The translations under genes and the position numbers were made by a program. Shown here in pieces: positions 1 through 8,872 of a stretch of 64,000 nt of DNA. Where the stretch lies: contig NZ_WMKZ01000003.1 of NCBI RefSeq assembly GCF_019024285.1, forward strand, positions 62,001-126,000, written 5' to 3'. The stretch comes from Alkalihalobacterium elongatum (lineage in GTDB: Bacteria > Bacillota > Bacilli > Bacillales > Bacillaceae_F). A model generated the notes under the pieces. That model was given only the letters and a program-made list of their open reading frames with translations. It was not told the DNA's origin and ran no database searches. Position 1 is the stretch's first letter. Every line of letters begins with the position of its first letter.

Positions 1-2553
1 AAAAAAGAAGGCCATGTAAAAGAAACTTTACGAACTTTTTATACGAATAAACGGTCGATTGTAAATAATTTACTTACTTTTAAAGACACAACTGATATGA
101 AGTCATATAACGACATGAATGAATTTCTTGATGTTTATCCATTCATCCCTTATCAATTCAACTTGTTGCGAAAGGTCCTTAAAGGAATTCGTACTAATGG
201 TGCAGCTGGAAAAAGCGTATCTGAGGGAGAACGTTCTTTACTAAGTGCTTTTCAACAATGCGCCAATTTGCATGCTGCAAAAGAAGTTGGAGCACTCATA
301 CCATTTTCTGCATTTTATGAAACAATTGAAGTGCTATTGGATGAAAGTTTACGTTCTATCATTAGTCAGGCAGCACAAAATCGTCGTTTACTTAAAGATG
401 ATATTGTTGTATTAAAATTATTATTATTAGTAAAGTTCGTTAACGAAATGCCAACTAACCTTGAAAACATCGCTACTTTACTTGCCAATTCAATTGATGA
501 GGATAAAGTTGAAAAAATGCAGAGCATCCAAGGCTCACTGCAACGACTGCTTCGTGAATCTCTCATTCAGAAAAATGGGGAAGAGTATCTTTTTTTAACC
601 AATGAAGAACAACGAATAAATAAGGAAATCAACCATGTTTCTATCGATTTATCTGAAACAATCCGTGAGATTGGCACATTGATTTTTAAGGAGCTCTACA
701 AAGGCAATAAATTTCAGTATTCAGAACGCTATCACTTTTCATTTAACACATGTATTGATAATCTCCATATACGAAATGTAGATGAACCTTTTGGAATCAA
801 GGTTATTACTCCCAGTTTTGAAAATATTAGTGATCTTCATGAGGCTGAACTAAAGTCTTTGTCCCTTCGAGAAAAAAACGTAATTGTTAAACTTCCATCT
901 GAAACGCTTGTTGCTATAGAAGAAATGGAAGAAGCAAAAAAGGCTGATGCTTATATACGGAAAACTAGCGGTTTTTCAATCTCGCCAGCGGTCGAAGAAA
1001 TAAAGGAGCAAAAAAGGAAAGAGGCCACAGATCGTAAGAAGAGAGTGAGGACACTTTTAATAGAAGCTTTAAAAGATGCCAGTATATATGTCAACGGTGA
1101 TGTTCTTCGAGTAAAAGCAAAGCAACCAGCGCAGCGGTTAAATGAAGCGCTTACTGTATTTATCGAAATGCTCTACCATAAGATGAATTTAATTTCACAG
1201 CCAACCGAAAGTAAACAGTTGCTTGAATTAACAGTAGGTCGAGACGATCGATTACATGATCTTGATAATACTCCAAATAAACTTGCTTTAGCCGAAGTGC
1301 ATGCATATATTAAGCGGAATAATGAGAGAAACATTCCCATTACAATGAAGAGCTTAGTAGTTTTCTTTTCAAATATTCCCTATGGGTGGTTTAAAAACGA
1401 TATTGTCGCTTGTGTCATTAAATTATATAAAGCTAGAAAAATCGAATTACACTTCAATGAACAACTGATTTTATTAGAAAATAAAAACATTATTGATTAT
1501 CTAACAAAACATGAATATAGTGAAAATGTTTTGATAAAAGAGCACGAGAAAGTGTCCCATAAATTGATCAATAATGTAAAAGACATCTGCAGGGAACTAT
1601 CCGATGCAATCTCACCTCCATTAGAGGAAGATCGTTTAGTCATTCATTTTAAAATGTTAATAAAAGAAGAGCTGTACTCTGTCATTAACAAGTACAGAGA
1701 GTACTGTCAAAGTAAAAACTATCCAGGCAAAGAACTCTTAAATTCTGCAGAAGAAACATTTATAACATTAAAATCGTTAACGGACTCACTAACCGTATAT
1801 AAAATGGCCTATCAATTAAAAGGCGAAATTTTTAATTATATAGATGATCGTAAAGATATCGTTCATTTTTTTGAAGAGCAACAACCTATTTTTGATACTG
1901 CACTCGAGAAAATTAAGCTCTTTGAAAAAAATAAAACGTACATCAACGATGAAAAGGTAACAAAAATAATCGATAAAATGAAAACTATCGTCCAAAACCC
2001 GTCTCCATATCGTAGCATTTATCAATTGCCAGGTTTAATAAAAGAGTTTGATGAAAAGTATAAGGACTTACTAGAAAGAGAAAGTGAGCCTATCCGAGAA
2101 GTTATTGAGAAAGACTATAAAAAAGTAATTTACGAAATAGCTTCACAGCCGTTTAAAGATCAACTTCTTTCTTTCATAGAAGAACGCTTTAATCATTTAA
2201 AGATGCGGTTGGACTGTGTTCAAAACGTTTATGAAGCCATTGCCATGAAAGATGAAAGTGATCGTTTAAAGCTTCAATGTTTTAATGAAATTTACTTACA
2301 TGAAGTTGAACTAAAACAAAAACAAGAAGAAACAACTGCACAACATCAAAACAAAGTAACTACGACAACCGTTATTTCTAGTGAAATTAGTACGATAATT
2401 CCACGTAAAACAATGATCAATGTCAGTATGGCAAACATTTTAAAAGAGACGACAACGGTACAAGACGAACAAGATATTGATCAATTGTTAGAAGAATTAC
2501 GAGAACGTCTCGTTAAGGAGCTTAAAGAAGATAAAATCATCCGCTTAATATAA
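1..2553 (+). CDS. brxC: BREX P-loop protein BrxC, C-terminal part (5' end outside window)
   Basis: This is the C-terminal part of BrxC, the large P-loop ATPase of type 1 BREX phage-defence systems. The reading frame is open from base 1, so the gene begins before the window. About 850 residues are visible, against roughly 1200 usual for the family, and the N-terminal Walker region is not seen. The visible part is mostly helical and charged and ends in a leucine-rich acidic segment (DQLLEELRERLVKELKEDK) typical of BrxC C-termini. BrxC is required for BREX exclusion and is thought to work with the methyltransferase PglX; its exact biochemical role is not settled. pglX follows on the same strand 127 bases later, the standard brxC-pglX order. 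The stop codon overlaps the start of a dispersed repeat. The call rests on family resemblance and on the neighbour; I am quite sure of it. Confidence 0.88.
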   Translation, partial: KKEGHVKETLRTFYTNKRSIVNNLLTFKDTTDMKSYNDMNEFLDVYPFIPYQFNLLRKVLKGIRTNGAAGKSVSEGERSLLSAFQQCANLHAAKEVGALIPFSAFYETIEVLLDESLRSIISQAAQNRRLLKDDIVVLKLLLLVKFVNEMPTNLENIATLLANSIDEDKVEKMQSIQGSLQRLLRESLIQKNGEEYLFLTNEEQRINKEINHVSIDLSETIREIGTLIFKELYKGNKFQYSERYHFSFNTCIDNLHIRNVDEPFGIKVITPSFENISDLHEAELKSLSLREKNVIVKLPSETLVAIEEMEEAKKADAYIRKTSGFSISPAVEEIKEQKRKEATDRKKRVRTLLIEALKDASIYVNGDVLRVKAKQPAQRLNEALTVFIEMLYHKMNLISQPTESKQLLELTVGRDDRLHDLDNTPNKLALAEVHAYIKRNNERNIPITMKSLVVFFSNIPYGWFKNDIVACVIKLYKARKIELHFNEQLILLENKNIIDYLTKHEYSENVLIKEHEKVSHKLINNVKDICRELSDAISPPLEEDRLVIHFKMLIKEELYSVINKYREYCQSKNYPGKELLNSAEETFITLKSLTDSLTVYKMAYQLKGEIFNYIDDRKDIVHFFEEQQPIFDTALEKIKLFEKNKTYINDEKVTKIIDKMKTIVQNPSPYRSIYQLPGLIKEFDEKYKDLLERESEPIREVIEKDYKKVIYEIASQPFKDQLLSFIEERFNHLKMRLDCVQNVYEAIAMKDESDRLKLQCFNEIYLHEVELKQKQEETTAQHQNKVTTTTVISSEISTIIPRKTMINVSMANILKETTTVQDEQDIDQLLEELRERLVKELKEDKIIRLI

Positions 2554-2598
2554 GGCTGTTATTGTAAACTTTGTTGCAATGAAAAAAGAGCCTATATA
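2552..2598. repeat. Dispersed inverted repeat family 2, deleted copy
   Basis: The left end (AAGGCTGTTATTGTAAA, then TTGTTGCAAT) is joined directly to the right end (GAAAAAAGAGCCT). The interior seen in copies near 13.2 kb and 40.4 kb is missing, so this looks like an internal deletion derivative. It begins at the stop codon of brxC. Confidence 0.55.
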
Positions 2599-2680
2599 TA
2601 CAGGGAAGGGGCTACCATTAAAATCTAAGTATATTCGTGACAAAGGACCTCAAAGTTATAACCTATGAATGGAGGTTAAG

Positions 2681-5600
2681 ATGAATAAAACTGCAATTCG
2701 GAAGTTTGCTATACAAGCAAGAGCAAAGCTTATGGCTGATATTCAACAAAGAGCTTATGAATTAGGGATTTCGAGAGAAGAAATAAAAGAACCTGTCGTC
2801 TTTCAAGGCGATTTCCACATCAACGAGAACGTATTTCATTCGTCAGAGTTGAAAATGCGCCAAGAACTCATCAATAAAATAGAGGAAAATGGCTTTGATC
2901 AAATTCTAGAAGAAGTTGCCTACACGTGGTTCAATCGACTCATTGCCCTTCGTTTCATGGAAGTAAATCATTATTTACCTACAGGTGTTAGAATACTATC
3001 TTCTGAACAAGCTGGAAAAACAGAGCCTGATATATTAGCAGCTGCGTTGGATATCGACTTGAATTTAGAACGAGAGACCATTTATAGATTACAAGATACA
3101 AATGATTTAGAAGGTTTATATAAATATTTATTAATTAAACAGTGTAATGCCCTTTATTCGATTTTGCCAAACATGTTTGAAAAAATTAACGATTATACTG
3201 AAATTTTATTACCTGTCAATTTACTGCAGGAGAATTCAATTGTTTGCCTTCTCGTCAATTCGATTAGAGAAGACGATTGGCGAGATCAAGTCGAGATCAT
3301 TGGTTGGTTATATCAATATTACATTTCAGAAAAGAAAGATGATGTATTTTCCCGTTTAAAGAACAATGAAAAAGTAACGAAAGCTAATATTCCAGCTGCT
3401 ACACAGCTTTTTACACCGAAGTGGATCGTTCAATACATGGTTGAAAATTCATTAGGTCGATTGTGGCACGAAGCGAATCCAAATGATGACCTGAAAACTA
3501 GATGGCCATTCTATATTGATGAAGTAGAACAAGATAAGGAAGTACAACAACAACTTAACTCTCTTAAATGTGTAACGTTAAACCCTGAAGAAATAAAAGT
3601 ACTAGACCCTTGCATGGGTTCAGGCCATGTTCTCGTTTATGCATTTGATGTTCTATATGACATTTATTCTAGAAGTGGTTATTCACCGCGGGAAATTCCA
3701 AAGTTAATTCTCGAAAAAAACCTATTTGGCCTTGATATAGATGATCGTGCCGCTCAGTTAGCCTATTTTGCAATCATGATGAAAGCCCGTAGTTATCATC
3801 GCAGATTTTTCGACCAAACGATTAAAGTTAACCTTAGCTCGATTCAAGAAAGTAATGAACTTCCGCAAGAAGCAATTGACTATTTTGTTGAAACGGATAA
3901 TACACAGCTTAAACACAAGCTTCGAAAAGAAGAAATTGAGTATTTAGTCAGAACCTTTAAGGATGCAAAAGAATTTGGTTCGATCTTAGAAATAGACTCA
4001 TTGGATTTTGAAGTATTGGAACACCGTCTACAAGAAATCATAGAAGATAAAAATCTAGATTTATTTACTACGCATTATCGAGAAATAGTCTTAAACTTTT
4101 TTCCGAAATTTTTAGAGCAAGCTAAACTTATGAGTGCTAAATATGATGTCGTCGTAACAAACCCGCCGTATATGGGTATCCGTAATATGAACAGTAATAT
4201 GGCCAAAACACTAGAAGCACTGTACCCTAATGCAAAGTACGATCTTTTTGCAATCTTAATTGCACGTGGAATGAGGTTTTTAAAGGATCATGGGTTTAAT
4301 GCAATGGTAACGATGCAATCCTGGATGTTTCTGTCGTCTTTTGAACAGTTTCGTAGTGATTTACAAAGAGAAAGTCATATCGTAACTTTAAGTCATTTAG
4401 ATAATATGGTCATGGGTATTGCGTTTGGAACGTCAGCCACCGTTTGGAGGAAGACGAGGCTCGATAAGTATAAAGGTGTCTATTGTAAAGTGAGTATGGC
4501 GAATCTCAATGAATATGGTGATCCTATCATTTTTCCAAACCAAGAGAAAATGTATATTGCATCAATGAACACTTTTCATTCTTTACCAAACCAACCGATT
4601 ACTTATTGGATTGACGAAAAAGTCAGAACGATATTTACAGAAGGAAAACCCTTAGAGAAAATAGCTAATCCTAGGCAAGGTATGGCGACTTCAAATAATG
4701 ATAAGTATTTACGCCATTGGTTTGAAGTTCCTCACCATAAAATTGGATTTAACCTTAATGATAATGATGAAGCGACACTTTCTCATAAGAAGTGGTTTCC
4801 TTATAATAAAGGGGGAAAATACCGAAAGTGGTACGGCAACGAGGATTTTGTCGTGAACTGGGAAAATAATGGCAGTGAAATAAAAGAATATGCTGCCTCT
4901 TTGTATAAAAGCTACTCTCGAACCGTTAAAAATATCAATTATTTCTTCAAGGAATCGATTACGTGGTCAAAAGTAACATCAGGGAAATTTTCAGTCAGGT
5001 ACATTAAAAATGGATTTATATTTGATGTTGCTGGTTGTTCAATATTTGATCTAGAACCATATAATTTTTATTTTTTATCTTTATTAAATTCAAATGTAAA
5101 CGAGGCTTTATTAAGTGCGATTAGCACAACGATTAATTATGAGGTAGGAACGATTAAATCATTACCAATTGTGTTACCAAATAAAGAACAGCAAGTAATT
5201 ATTAATGAATTAACAGAAAAATGTATTGAAATTTCAAAACAAGATTGGGATTTGCATGAATTGTCTTGGAATTTTACTCGTCACCCATTTTTATATGATC
5301 GATGTAAAGCAACATCAGCAGAAAAATCTTTTAACAGCTGGTACTCGCTTACAAATGAACAATTGATTCGCTTACAAAAGTATGAGGAGCAGTTAAATAA
5401 AGAGTTTATTAAAATATATGGTTTAGAAGATATTGTTTCGGACGAAATCAAAAGTAGTGATATTGTATTAACGAGAGCAAATGTAGCCAAAGATGTGAAA
5501 TCATTTATTTCTTACGCTGTAGGTTGTATCTTTGGTCGATATTCATTAGATAAAGAGGGGCTTGTTCTTGCAGGTGGGAAACTGGACCTCTCTAATTATG

Positions 5601-6250
5601 AAACATTCGTTCCAGTTAAAGACAATGTGATGATTGTTACAGATGAAGAGTATTTTGAAGTTGACCTTGCGACAAAGTTTGTTGAGTTTGTGAGAGCAGC
5701 ATTTGGAGAAAAGGAATTAGAAGACAACCTTCAATTCATTGCCAAGGCATTAAACGAAAAGGAAACCGAAACATCAAGACAAACGATAAGAAGGTATTTT
5801 TTAAAGGATTTCTACAAAGATCATGTACAAGCCTATAAAAAACGTCCCATCTATTGGTTATTTGATAGCGGGAAACACAATGGTTTTAAAGCACTCGTTT
5901 ACATTCATCGCTACGATGAAGAGTTAGTTGCTCGAATACGAACAGATTATTTACACCTACTCGAGCGAAAATATGAATCGGAGCTTTTTCGGCTAGATAG
6001 TTCAATACTTTCAGACGTGTCGACGCGAGAACGTGCAGAAGCAAAGAAAAAGTATACCGTTATCGATACACAACTAATTGAATGTCGTCAGTATGATCAA
6101 TTGTTGGCTGCCGTTGCTAATAAACGAGTGACTCTAGATTTAGACGATGGTATTAAGACGAATTATTCGAAATTTCAAGGAGTTACTGTAAAACTAGGGG
6201 CAAACGAACAAGAGAAGAAGATGAACACTCTAGCAAACATAAAAATGTAG
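2681..6250 (+). CDS. pglX: BREX type 1 adenine-specific DNA methyltransferase PglX
   Basis: PglX (BrxX) is the N6-adenine methyltransferase of type 1 BREX. It marks host DNA at a non-palindromic site and is also needed for phage exclusion. The 1189-residue length matches the family. The SAM-binding motif DPCMGSGH lies near residue 310 and the catalytic NPPY motif (NPPYMG) starts at residue 494. A variable target-recognition region fills much of the second half, and the C-terminus carries the family's YDQLL and LDLDDGIKTNYSKFQ motifs. I start at the ATG 12 bases inside the longest frame, because GGAGG lies five bases upstream and the product then begins MNKTAIRKFAIQARAK as in relatives. No pglZ or brxL follows. 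Instead there is a decayed second copy of the C-terminus, so whether this BREX locus works as a whole is uncertain. The gene itself looks intact. Confidence 0.93.
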   Translation: MNKTAIRKFAIQARAKLMADIQQRAYELGISREEIKEPVVFQGDFHINENVFHSSELKMRQELINKIEENGFDQILEEVAYTWFNRLIALRFMEVNHYLPTGVRILSSEQAGKTEPDILAAALDIDLNLERETIYRLQDTNDLEGLYKYLLIKQCNALYSILPNMFEKINDYTEILLPVNLLQENSIVCLLVNSIREDDWRDQVEIIGWLYQYYISEKKDDVFSRLKNNEKVTKANIPAATQLFTPKWIVQYMVENSLGRLWHEANPNDDLKTRWPFYIDEVEQDKEVQQQLNSLKCVTLNPEEIKVLDPCMGSGHVLVYAFDVLYDIYSRSGYSPREIPKLILEKNLFGLDIDDRAAQLAYFAIMMKARSYHRRFFDQTIKVNLSSIQESNELPQEAIDYFVETDNTQLKHKLRKEEIEYLVRTFKDAKEFGSILEIDSLDFEVLEHRLQEIIEDKNLDLFTTHYREIVLNFFPKFLEQAKLMSAKYDVVVTNPPYMGIRNMNSNMAKTLEALYPNAKYDLFAILIARGMRFLKDHGFNAMVTMQSWMFLSSFEQFRSDLQRESHIVTLSHLDNMVMGIAFGTSATVWRKTRLDKYKGVYCKVSMANLNEYGDPIIFPNQEKMYIASMNTFHSLPNQPITYWIDEKVRTIFTEGKPLEKIANPRQGMATSNNDKYLRHWFEVPHHKIGFNLNDNDEATLSHKKWFPYNKGGKYRKWYGNEDFVVNWENNGSEIKEYAASLYKSYSRTVKNINYFFKESITWSKVTSGKFSVRYIKNGFIFDVAGCSIFDLEPYNFYFLSLLNSNVNEALLSAISTTINYEVGTIKSLPIVLPNKEQQVIINELTEKCIEISKQDWDLHELSWNFTRHPFLYDRCKATSAEKSFNSWYSLTNEQLIRLQKYEEQLNKEFIKIYGLEDIVSDEIKSSDIVLTRANVAKDVKSFISYAVGCIFGRYSLDKEGLVLAGGKLDLSNYETFVPVKDNVMIVTDEEYFEVDLATKFVEFVRAAFGEKELEDNLQFIAKALNEKETETSRQTIRRYFLKDFYKDHVQAYKKRPIYWLFDSGKHNGFKALVYIHRYDEELVARIRTDYLHLLERKYESELFRLDSSILSDVSTRERAEAKKKYTVIDTQLIECRQYDQLLAAVANKRVTLDLDDGIKTNYSKFQGVTVKLGANEQEKKMNTLANIKM

Positions 6251-6252
6251 AG

Positions 6253-6300
6253 GTAAAGGTGCCACAGTTATTGTGCCGTTATAGTGCCAGGCACCTTTAC
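6253..6300. repeat. GTGCC hairpin repeat (family 1), copy 1
   Basis: The arm GTAAAGGTGCC (from 6253) pairs with GGCACCTTTAC (6290-6300) around an internal GTGCC-rich stretch. It lies just after pglX and is the left member of a pair bracketing the pglX remnant. Related copies are at 6479 and 18342, with a distant relative at 55157. Confidence 0.7.
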
Positions 6301-6302
6301 TA

Positions 6303-6472
6303 AGTTACAGTGCTAATTTCAATGCAACAGTGACAGAAAAGAAAATAATTTCACTTGAAAGACTTGAAAGACAACTCATCGAAATACAGCAATATGACCA
6401 ACTTTTAAGGCATGGCATATAAACGGCAAACCACTAATGAAAACAACAGTCCTCGCAGATGTAAAACTTTAA
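6303..6472 (+). pseudogene. Decayed 3' end of a second pglX-like methyltransferase gene
   Basis: The segment up to the stop at 6420-6422 reads EKKIISLERLERQLIEIQQ followed by YDQLLRHGI. It aligns with the intact PglX C-terminus (VIDTQLIECRQYDQLLAAV). After a frame change, 6437-6472 reads MKTTVLADVKL then stop, resembling the intact gene's last residues NTLANIKM. The LDLDDG...YSKFQ part between them is missing. I read this as a degenerate 3' remnant of another pglX-type gene, or of a duplicated pglX end. The match is short but has two blocks in the right order. It is flanked on both sides by hairpin repeats, which hints at deletion or rearrangement here. Confidence 0.6.
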
Positions 6473-6478
6473 AACAAC

Positions 6479-6525
6479 GGTGCCAGGCACCTTTACCACT
6501 GCAATAGGGTAAAGGTGCCTGGCAC
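6479..6525. repeat. GTGCC hairpin repeat (family 1), copy 2
   Basis: This is a perfect 17-base inverted repeat: GTGCCAGGCACCTTTAC (6480-6496) pairs with its complement at 6509-6525 around a 13-base loop. The same arms and the same loop sequence recur at 18342. It ends four bases before the R2lox stop codon, so it may also act as a transcript end for that minus-strand gene, although no clear U-run follows. Confidence 0.8.
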
Positions 6526-6529
6526 TCTG

Positions 6530-7450
6530 TTAGTTAGCTTCGGACATTTCGATGGCTTCTTTTTCTACGTCACTAATTGTGCTTTTCTTAGCTCGGGAAA
6601 CTGTCATTTCACGTAATTGATATTGCTTTAGGCCGTAATCAATCATCATCGACCAATCAATGCCAAAGACTTTCTCACCATCTTCATTTTCTGCATATGG
6701 CATTGTATCTTGAATAACACCGAGAGCTAAAGGCAGCAATTCATCCATCGTCTCCATGAACACATCATAATTTTTCTCATCTTCGGTAATTAATCGTTGG
6801 ATTGTATAAGTCCCAAAACCAATATGTCGTCCTTCATCCCTGTTTAAATAATCGACAGCTTTTAATATCCCTGGACACACTCCTTTCGATTCAAAGGCTT
6901 GACGGAATGAGTGATAACCAGATTCCGCCAATAACCCTTCTACTATCATATGATAAATCGTTGCAGCACGAATGATCGCTGCAGAGGAGTCATCAGTATA
7001 TAGTCGATCCATCGCTTCAGGCAGCTTTTCATAAAAGATTTTACGATAGTTTTCATTATGATATTTCGTTAAATCTTCCAGCATCCCAACTTCCTCACGC
7101 CAACGGGCAAATAACTCTGTATGTTTCGCCTCTTCATAAACAAAGGTTGTTAAGTACATCGTATCTTCCAATCTTCCTTGTCTGCTCATAGCAGCAATCA
7201 TCGGTAAGATATCGAGGGTGACTGCTTCCTCACCAGCGGCAAACTGTGATACTAATAAACAAATCATTTCTCGCTCAGCATCATTAAGTTTTTGAAAATC
7301 TACCTTATCTTGAGAAAAATCAATACTTTTGGGATCCCATCCACCAAATTTTTTTGCTTTCTCATATAATTTGTACCCTGGTGCATCCCAATTAATTAAT
7401 TGTGTACCTGCTGTTTGAAAAGACTGGTGGTTACTTCTAACGTGTGCCAT
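6530..7450 (-). CDS. R2-like ligand-binding oxidase (R2lox)
   Basis: R2lox proteins are ferritin-like relatives of the ribonucleotide reductase R2 subunit. They hold a mixed Mn/Fe cofactor and bind a long-chain fatty-acid-like ligand, and they are proposed to perform two-electron oxidations. At 306 residues this has the family's usual length (about 300). Metal-ligand motifs are visible in order: AGEEAVT, YEEAKHTELFARW, VEGLLAESGY and NRDEGRHIGFG, which give the four carboxylates and two histidines of the site. The radical-transfer C-terminus of true R2 is absent and no nrdA gene is nearby, which supports R2lox over NrdB. It is transcribed away from an alcohol dehydrogenase, SCP2 and aldehyde dehydrogenase operon, across a shared promoter region. 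The physiological substrate of the family is unknown. Confidence 0.9.
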   Translation of the reverse strand: MAHVRSNHQSFQTAGTQLINWDAPGYKLYEKAKKFGGWDPKSIDFSQDKVDFQKLNDAEREMICLLVSQFAAGEEAVTLDILPMIAAMSRQGRLEDTMYLTTFVYEEAKHTELFARWREEVGMLEDLTKYHNENYRKIFYEKLPEAMDRLYTDDSSAAIIRAATIYHMIVEGLLAESGYHSFRQAFESKGVCPGILKAVDYLNRDEGRHIGFGTYTIQRLITEDEKNYDVFMETMDELLPLALGVIQDTMPYAENEDGEKVFGIDWSMMIDYGLKQYQLREMTVSRAKKSTISDVEKEAIEMSEAN

Positions 7451-7503
7451 ACCATTTCCCCCTTAGCCATTAAAATTTGTAATCGTTTGTTAACTTAAGT
7501 TTA

Positions 7504-7659
7504 TGAAAACGCTTACCTGAAGAACAGCCCTAAATTTATCGTCTTTTCCGTACGAAGACCGATATTTGTCGGGGGATTTACAAATACACAACAAAGAGCC
7601 ACAAATCCCCTCAACTATCGGGTATCCTTTCATATACTGTGCAATTACCCGATAATCGG
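7504..7659. promoter_or_regulatory. Divergent promoter region with repeated CCGAT motifs and nested inverted repeats
   Basis: The gap between R2lox and the dehydrogenase operon has several dyads. TATCGGGTA (7616-7624) pairs with TACCCGATA (7646-7654). CCGATAATCGG (about 7649-7659) is itself palindromic, and another CCGATA lies near 7560. GGGGATTT (about 7572) pairs with AAATCCCC (about 7603). A CcpA-like sequence TGAAAACGCTTACC sits at 7504-7517. Repeated CCGAT sites suggest operators for a regulator of both directions, or leader RNA structure. The regulator is not known; the LuxR protein at 13.4-14.9 kb is one candidate. Confidence 0.45.
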
Positions 7660-7736
7660 AGGGGTATTTATTGAAAATTCTTAAAACTATAATAGAGACA
7701 CACGAACGATTTCAGTGGTTCAGAAAGGAGGAAAAT

Positions 7737-8837
7737 ATGAAAGCTGCCGTATTAATGGATTATGGACAAAAAGTTTCAATCGAAGATGTTCAACTGAAAA
7801 GCCCTAAAAAAGAAGAGGTTCTTGTAAAAATAAAAGCTGCTGGGGTTTGTCATAGTGATTTACACGTCGTGCAAGCAGATCTTCCTCTTCCTGTTCCAAT
7901 GGTCTTAGGACATGAAGGAGCTGGCATTGTAGAAGAAATTGGAGAGGGGGTAACTCATGTAAAAAAAGGAGACCATGTCGTCTTAAACTGGGTGCCTCAT
8001 TGTGGGAAGTGTTATTACTGCCTAAAAGGTAGAAAGGATATGTGTGAACATGCCCAACGCTCTGCAGAGTACGGTACATTACTAGATGGAACAACCCGCT
8101 TTTACAAAGGGGAACAAGAAATCTACCAATTCAGTATGACAGGGACTTTTTCTGAATATACCGTTGTCCCAGCAAACGGAGTTATACCTATTCGAAAGGA
8201 TGTACCGTTTCCTCAAGCTGCTTTGGTAGGCTGTGGTGCACTAACTGGTGTCGGAGCAGTTGTTAATACGGCAAAAGTAACACCAGGTAGTACTGTTGCA
8301 GTTATTGGTGCAGGAGGGGTCGGTTTAAATGTAATTCAAGGAGCTAAGCTTGCAGGTGCTGTAAAAATAATTGCCGTAGATGTTGTCGAGGAAAAGTTTG
8401 CAATGGCAAAACATTTCGGAGCCACACATACTGTCAACGGAGCAGAAGATGATGTAATTGATGCTGTTCTAGAGTTAACAGAAGGGCGTGGTGTAGATTA
8501 CTCGTTTGAAGTGATCGGTCGGCCTGAAACGATTGCCCAATCCTATAATGTGTTAGGGAAATGCGGTCTTGGTGTGGTAGTAGGGGTTGCGCCACCAAAT
8601 GTAAACGTTTCCATAAACGCTTTCTCACTACCCTCACAAGGAAAAACATTGACAGGTTCATGGTATGGGCAATCAAATCCAGCGATCGATATCCCGATGT
8701 TACTCGACTTATATATGGCGGAAAAGTTAAAGCTGAATGAATTAATTTCAAAGACGTATTACTCATTAGAAGGGGTTAATGACGCATTTGACAATTTAGC
8801 AGCAGGTAAAATAGCTAGAAGTATTCTTACAATTTAG
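7737..8837 (+). CDS. Zinc-dependent NAD(P) alcohol dehydrogenase (MDR family)
   Basis: This is a medium-chain dehydrogenase/reductase of 366 residues, expected to interconvert an alcohol and an aldehyde in the cytoplasm with NAD(P). Catalytic zinc ligands appear in GVCHSDLHV and GHEGAG. The structural zinc cysteines are in CGKCYYCLKGRKDMC, and the Rossmann motif is GAGGVG. The C-terminal part fits the class III-like alcohol dehydrogenases. I choose the ATG at 7737, which has GAAAGGAGG just upstream, over an upstream TTG in the same frame. It is the first gene of a same-strand run with an SCP2 protein, an aldehyde dehydrogenase and an ABC1 kinase, so its product aldehyde may pass to the aldehyde dehydrogenase. 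The substrate cannot be read from the sequence. Confidence 0.88.
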   Translation: MKAAVLMDYGQKVSIEDVQLKSPKKEEVLVKIKAAGVCHSDLHVVQADLPLPVPMVLGHEGAGIVEEIGEGVTHVKKGDHVVLNWVPHCGKCYYCLKGRKDMCEHAQRSAEYGTLLDGTTRFYKGEQEIYQFSMTGTFSEYTVVPANGVIPIRKDVPFPQAALVGCGALTGVGAVVNTAKVTPGSTVAVIGAGGVGLNVIQGAKLAGAVKIIAVDVVEEKFAMAKHFGATHTVNGAEDDVIDAVLELTEGRGVDYSFEVIGRPETIAQSYNVLGKCGLGVVVGVAPPNVNVSINAFSLPSQGKTLTGSWYGQSNPAIDIPMLLDLYMAEKLKLNELISKTYYSLEGVNDAFDNLAAGKIARSILTI

Positions 8838-8872
8838 CACAAATGTTAATTACTTTTTAAGGAGATGATCAT

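Noticed and set aside
2681-6250. Type II or type I restriction-modification methyltransferase
   Set aside because: The N-terminus, size and brxC neighbour fit PglX of BREX; no hsdR, hsdS or restriction gene follows.
6530-7450. Ribonucleotide reductase R2 subunit (NrdB)
   Set aside because: No nrdA neighbour, short length and C-terminus, and motif spacing fit R2lox better.
7504-7517. CcpA cre site upstream of the dehydrogenase
   Set aside because: It matches the consensus with one deviation, but chance matches are common and the position relative to a promoter is unknown. Kept only as a note in the promoter feature.
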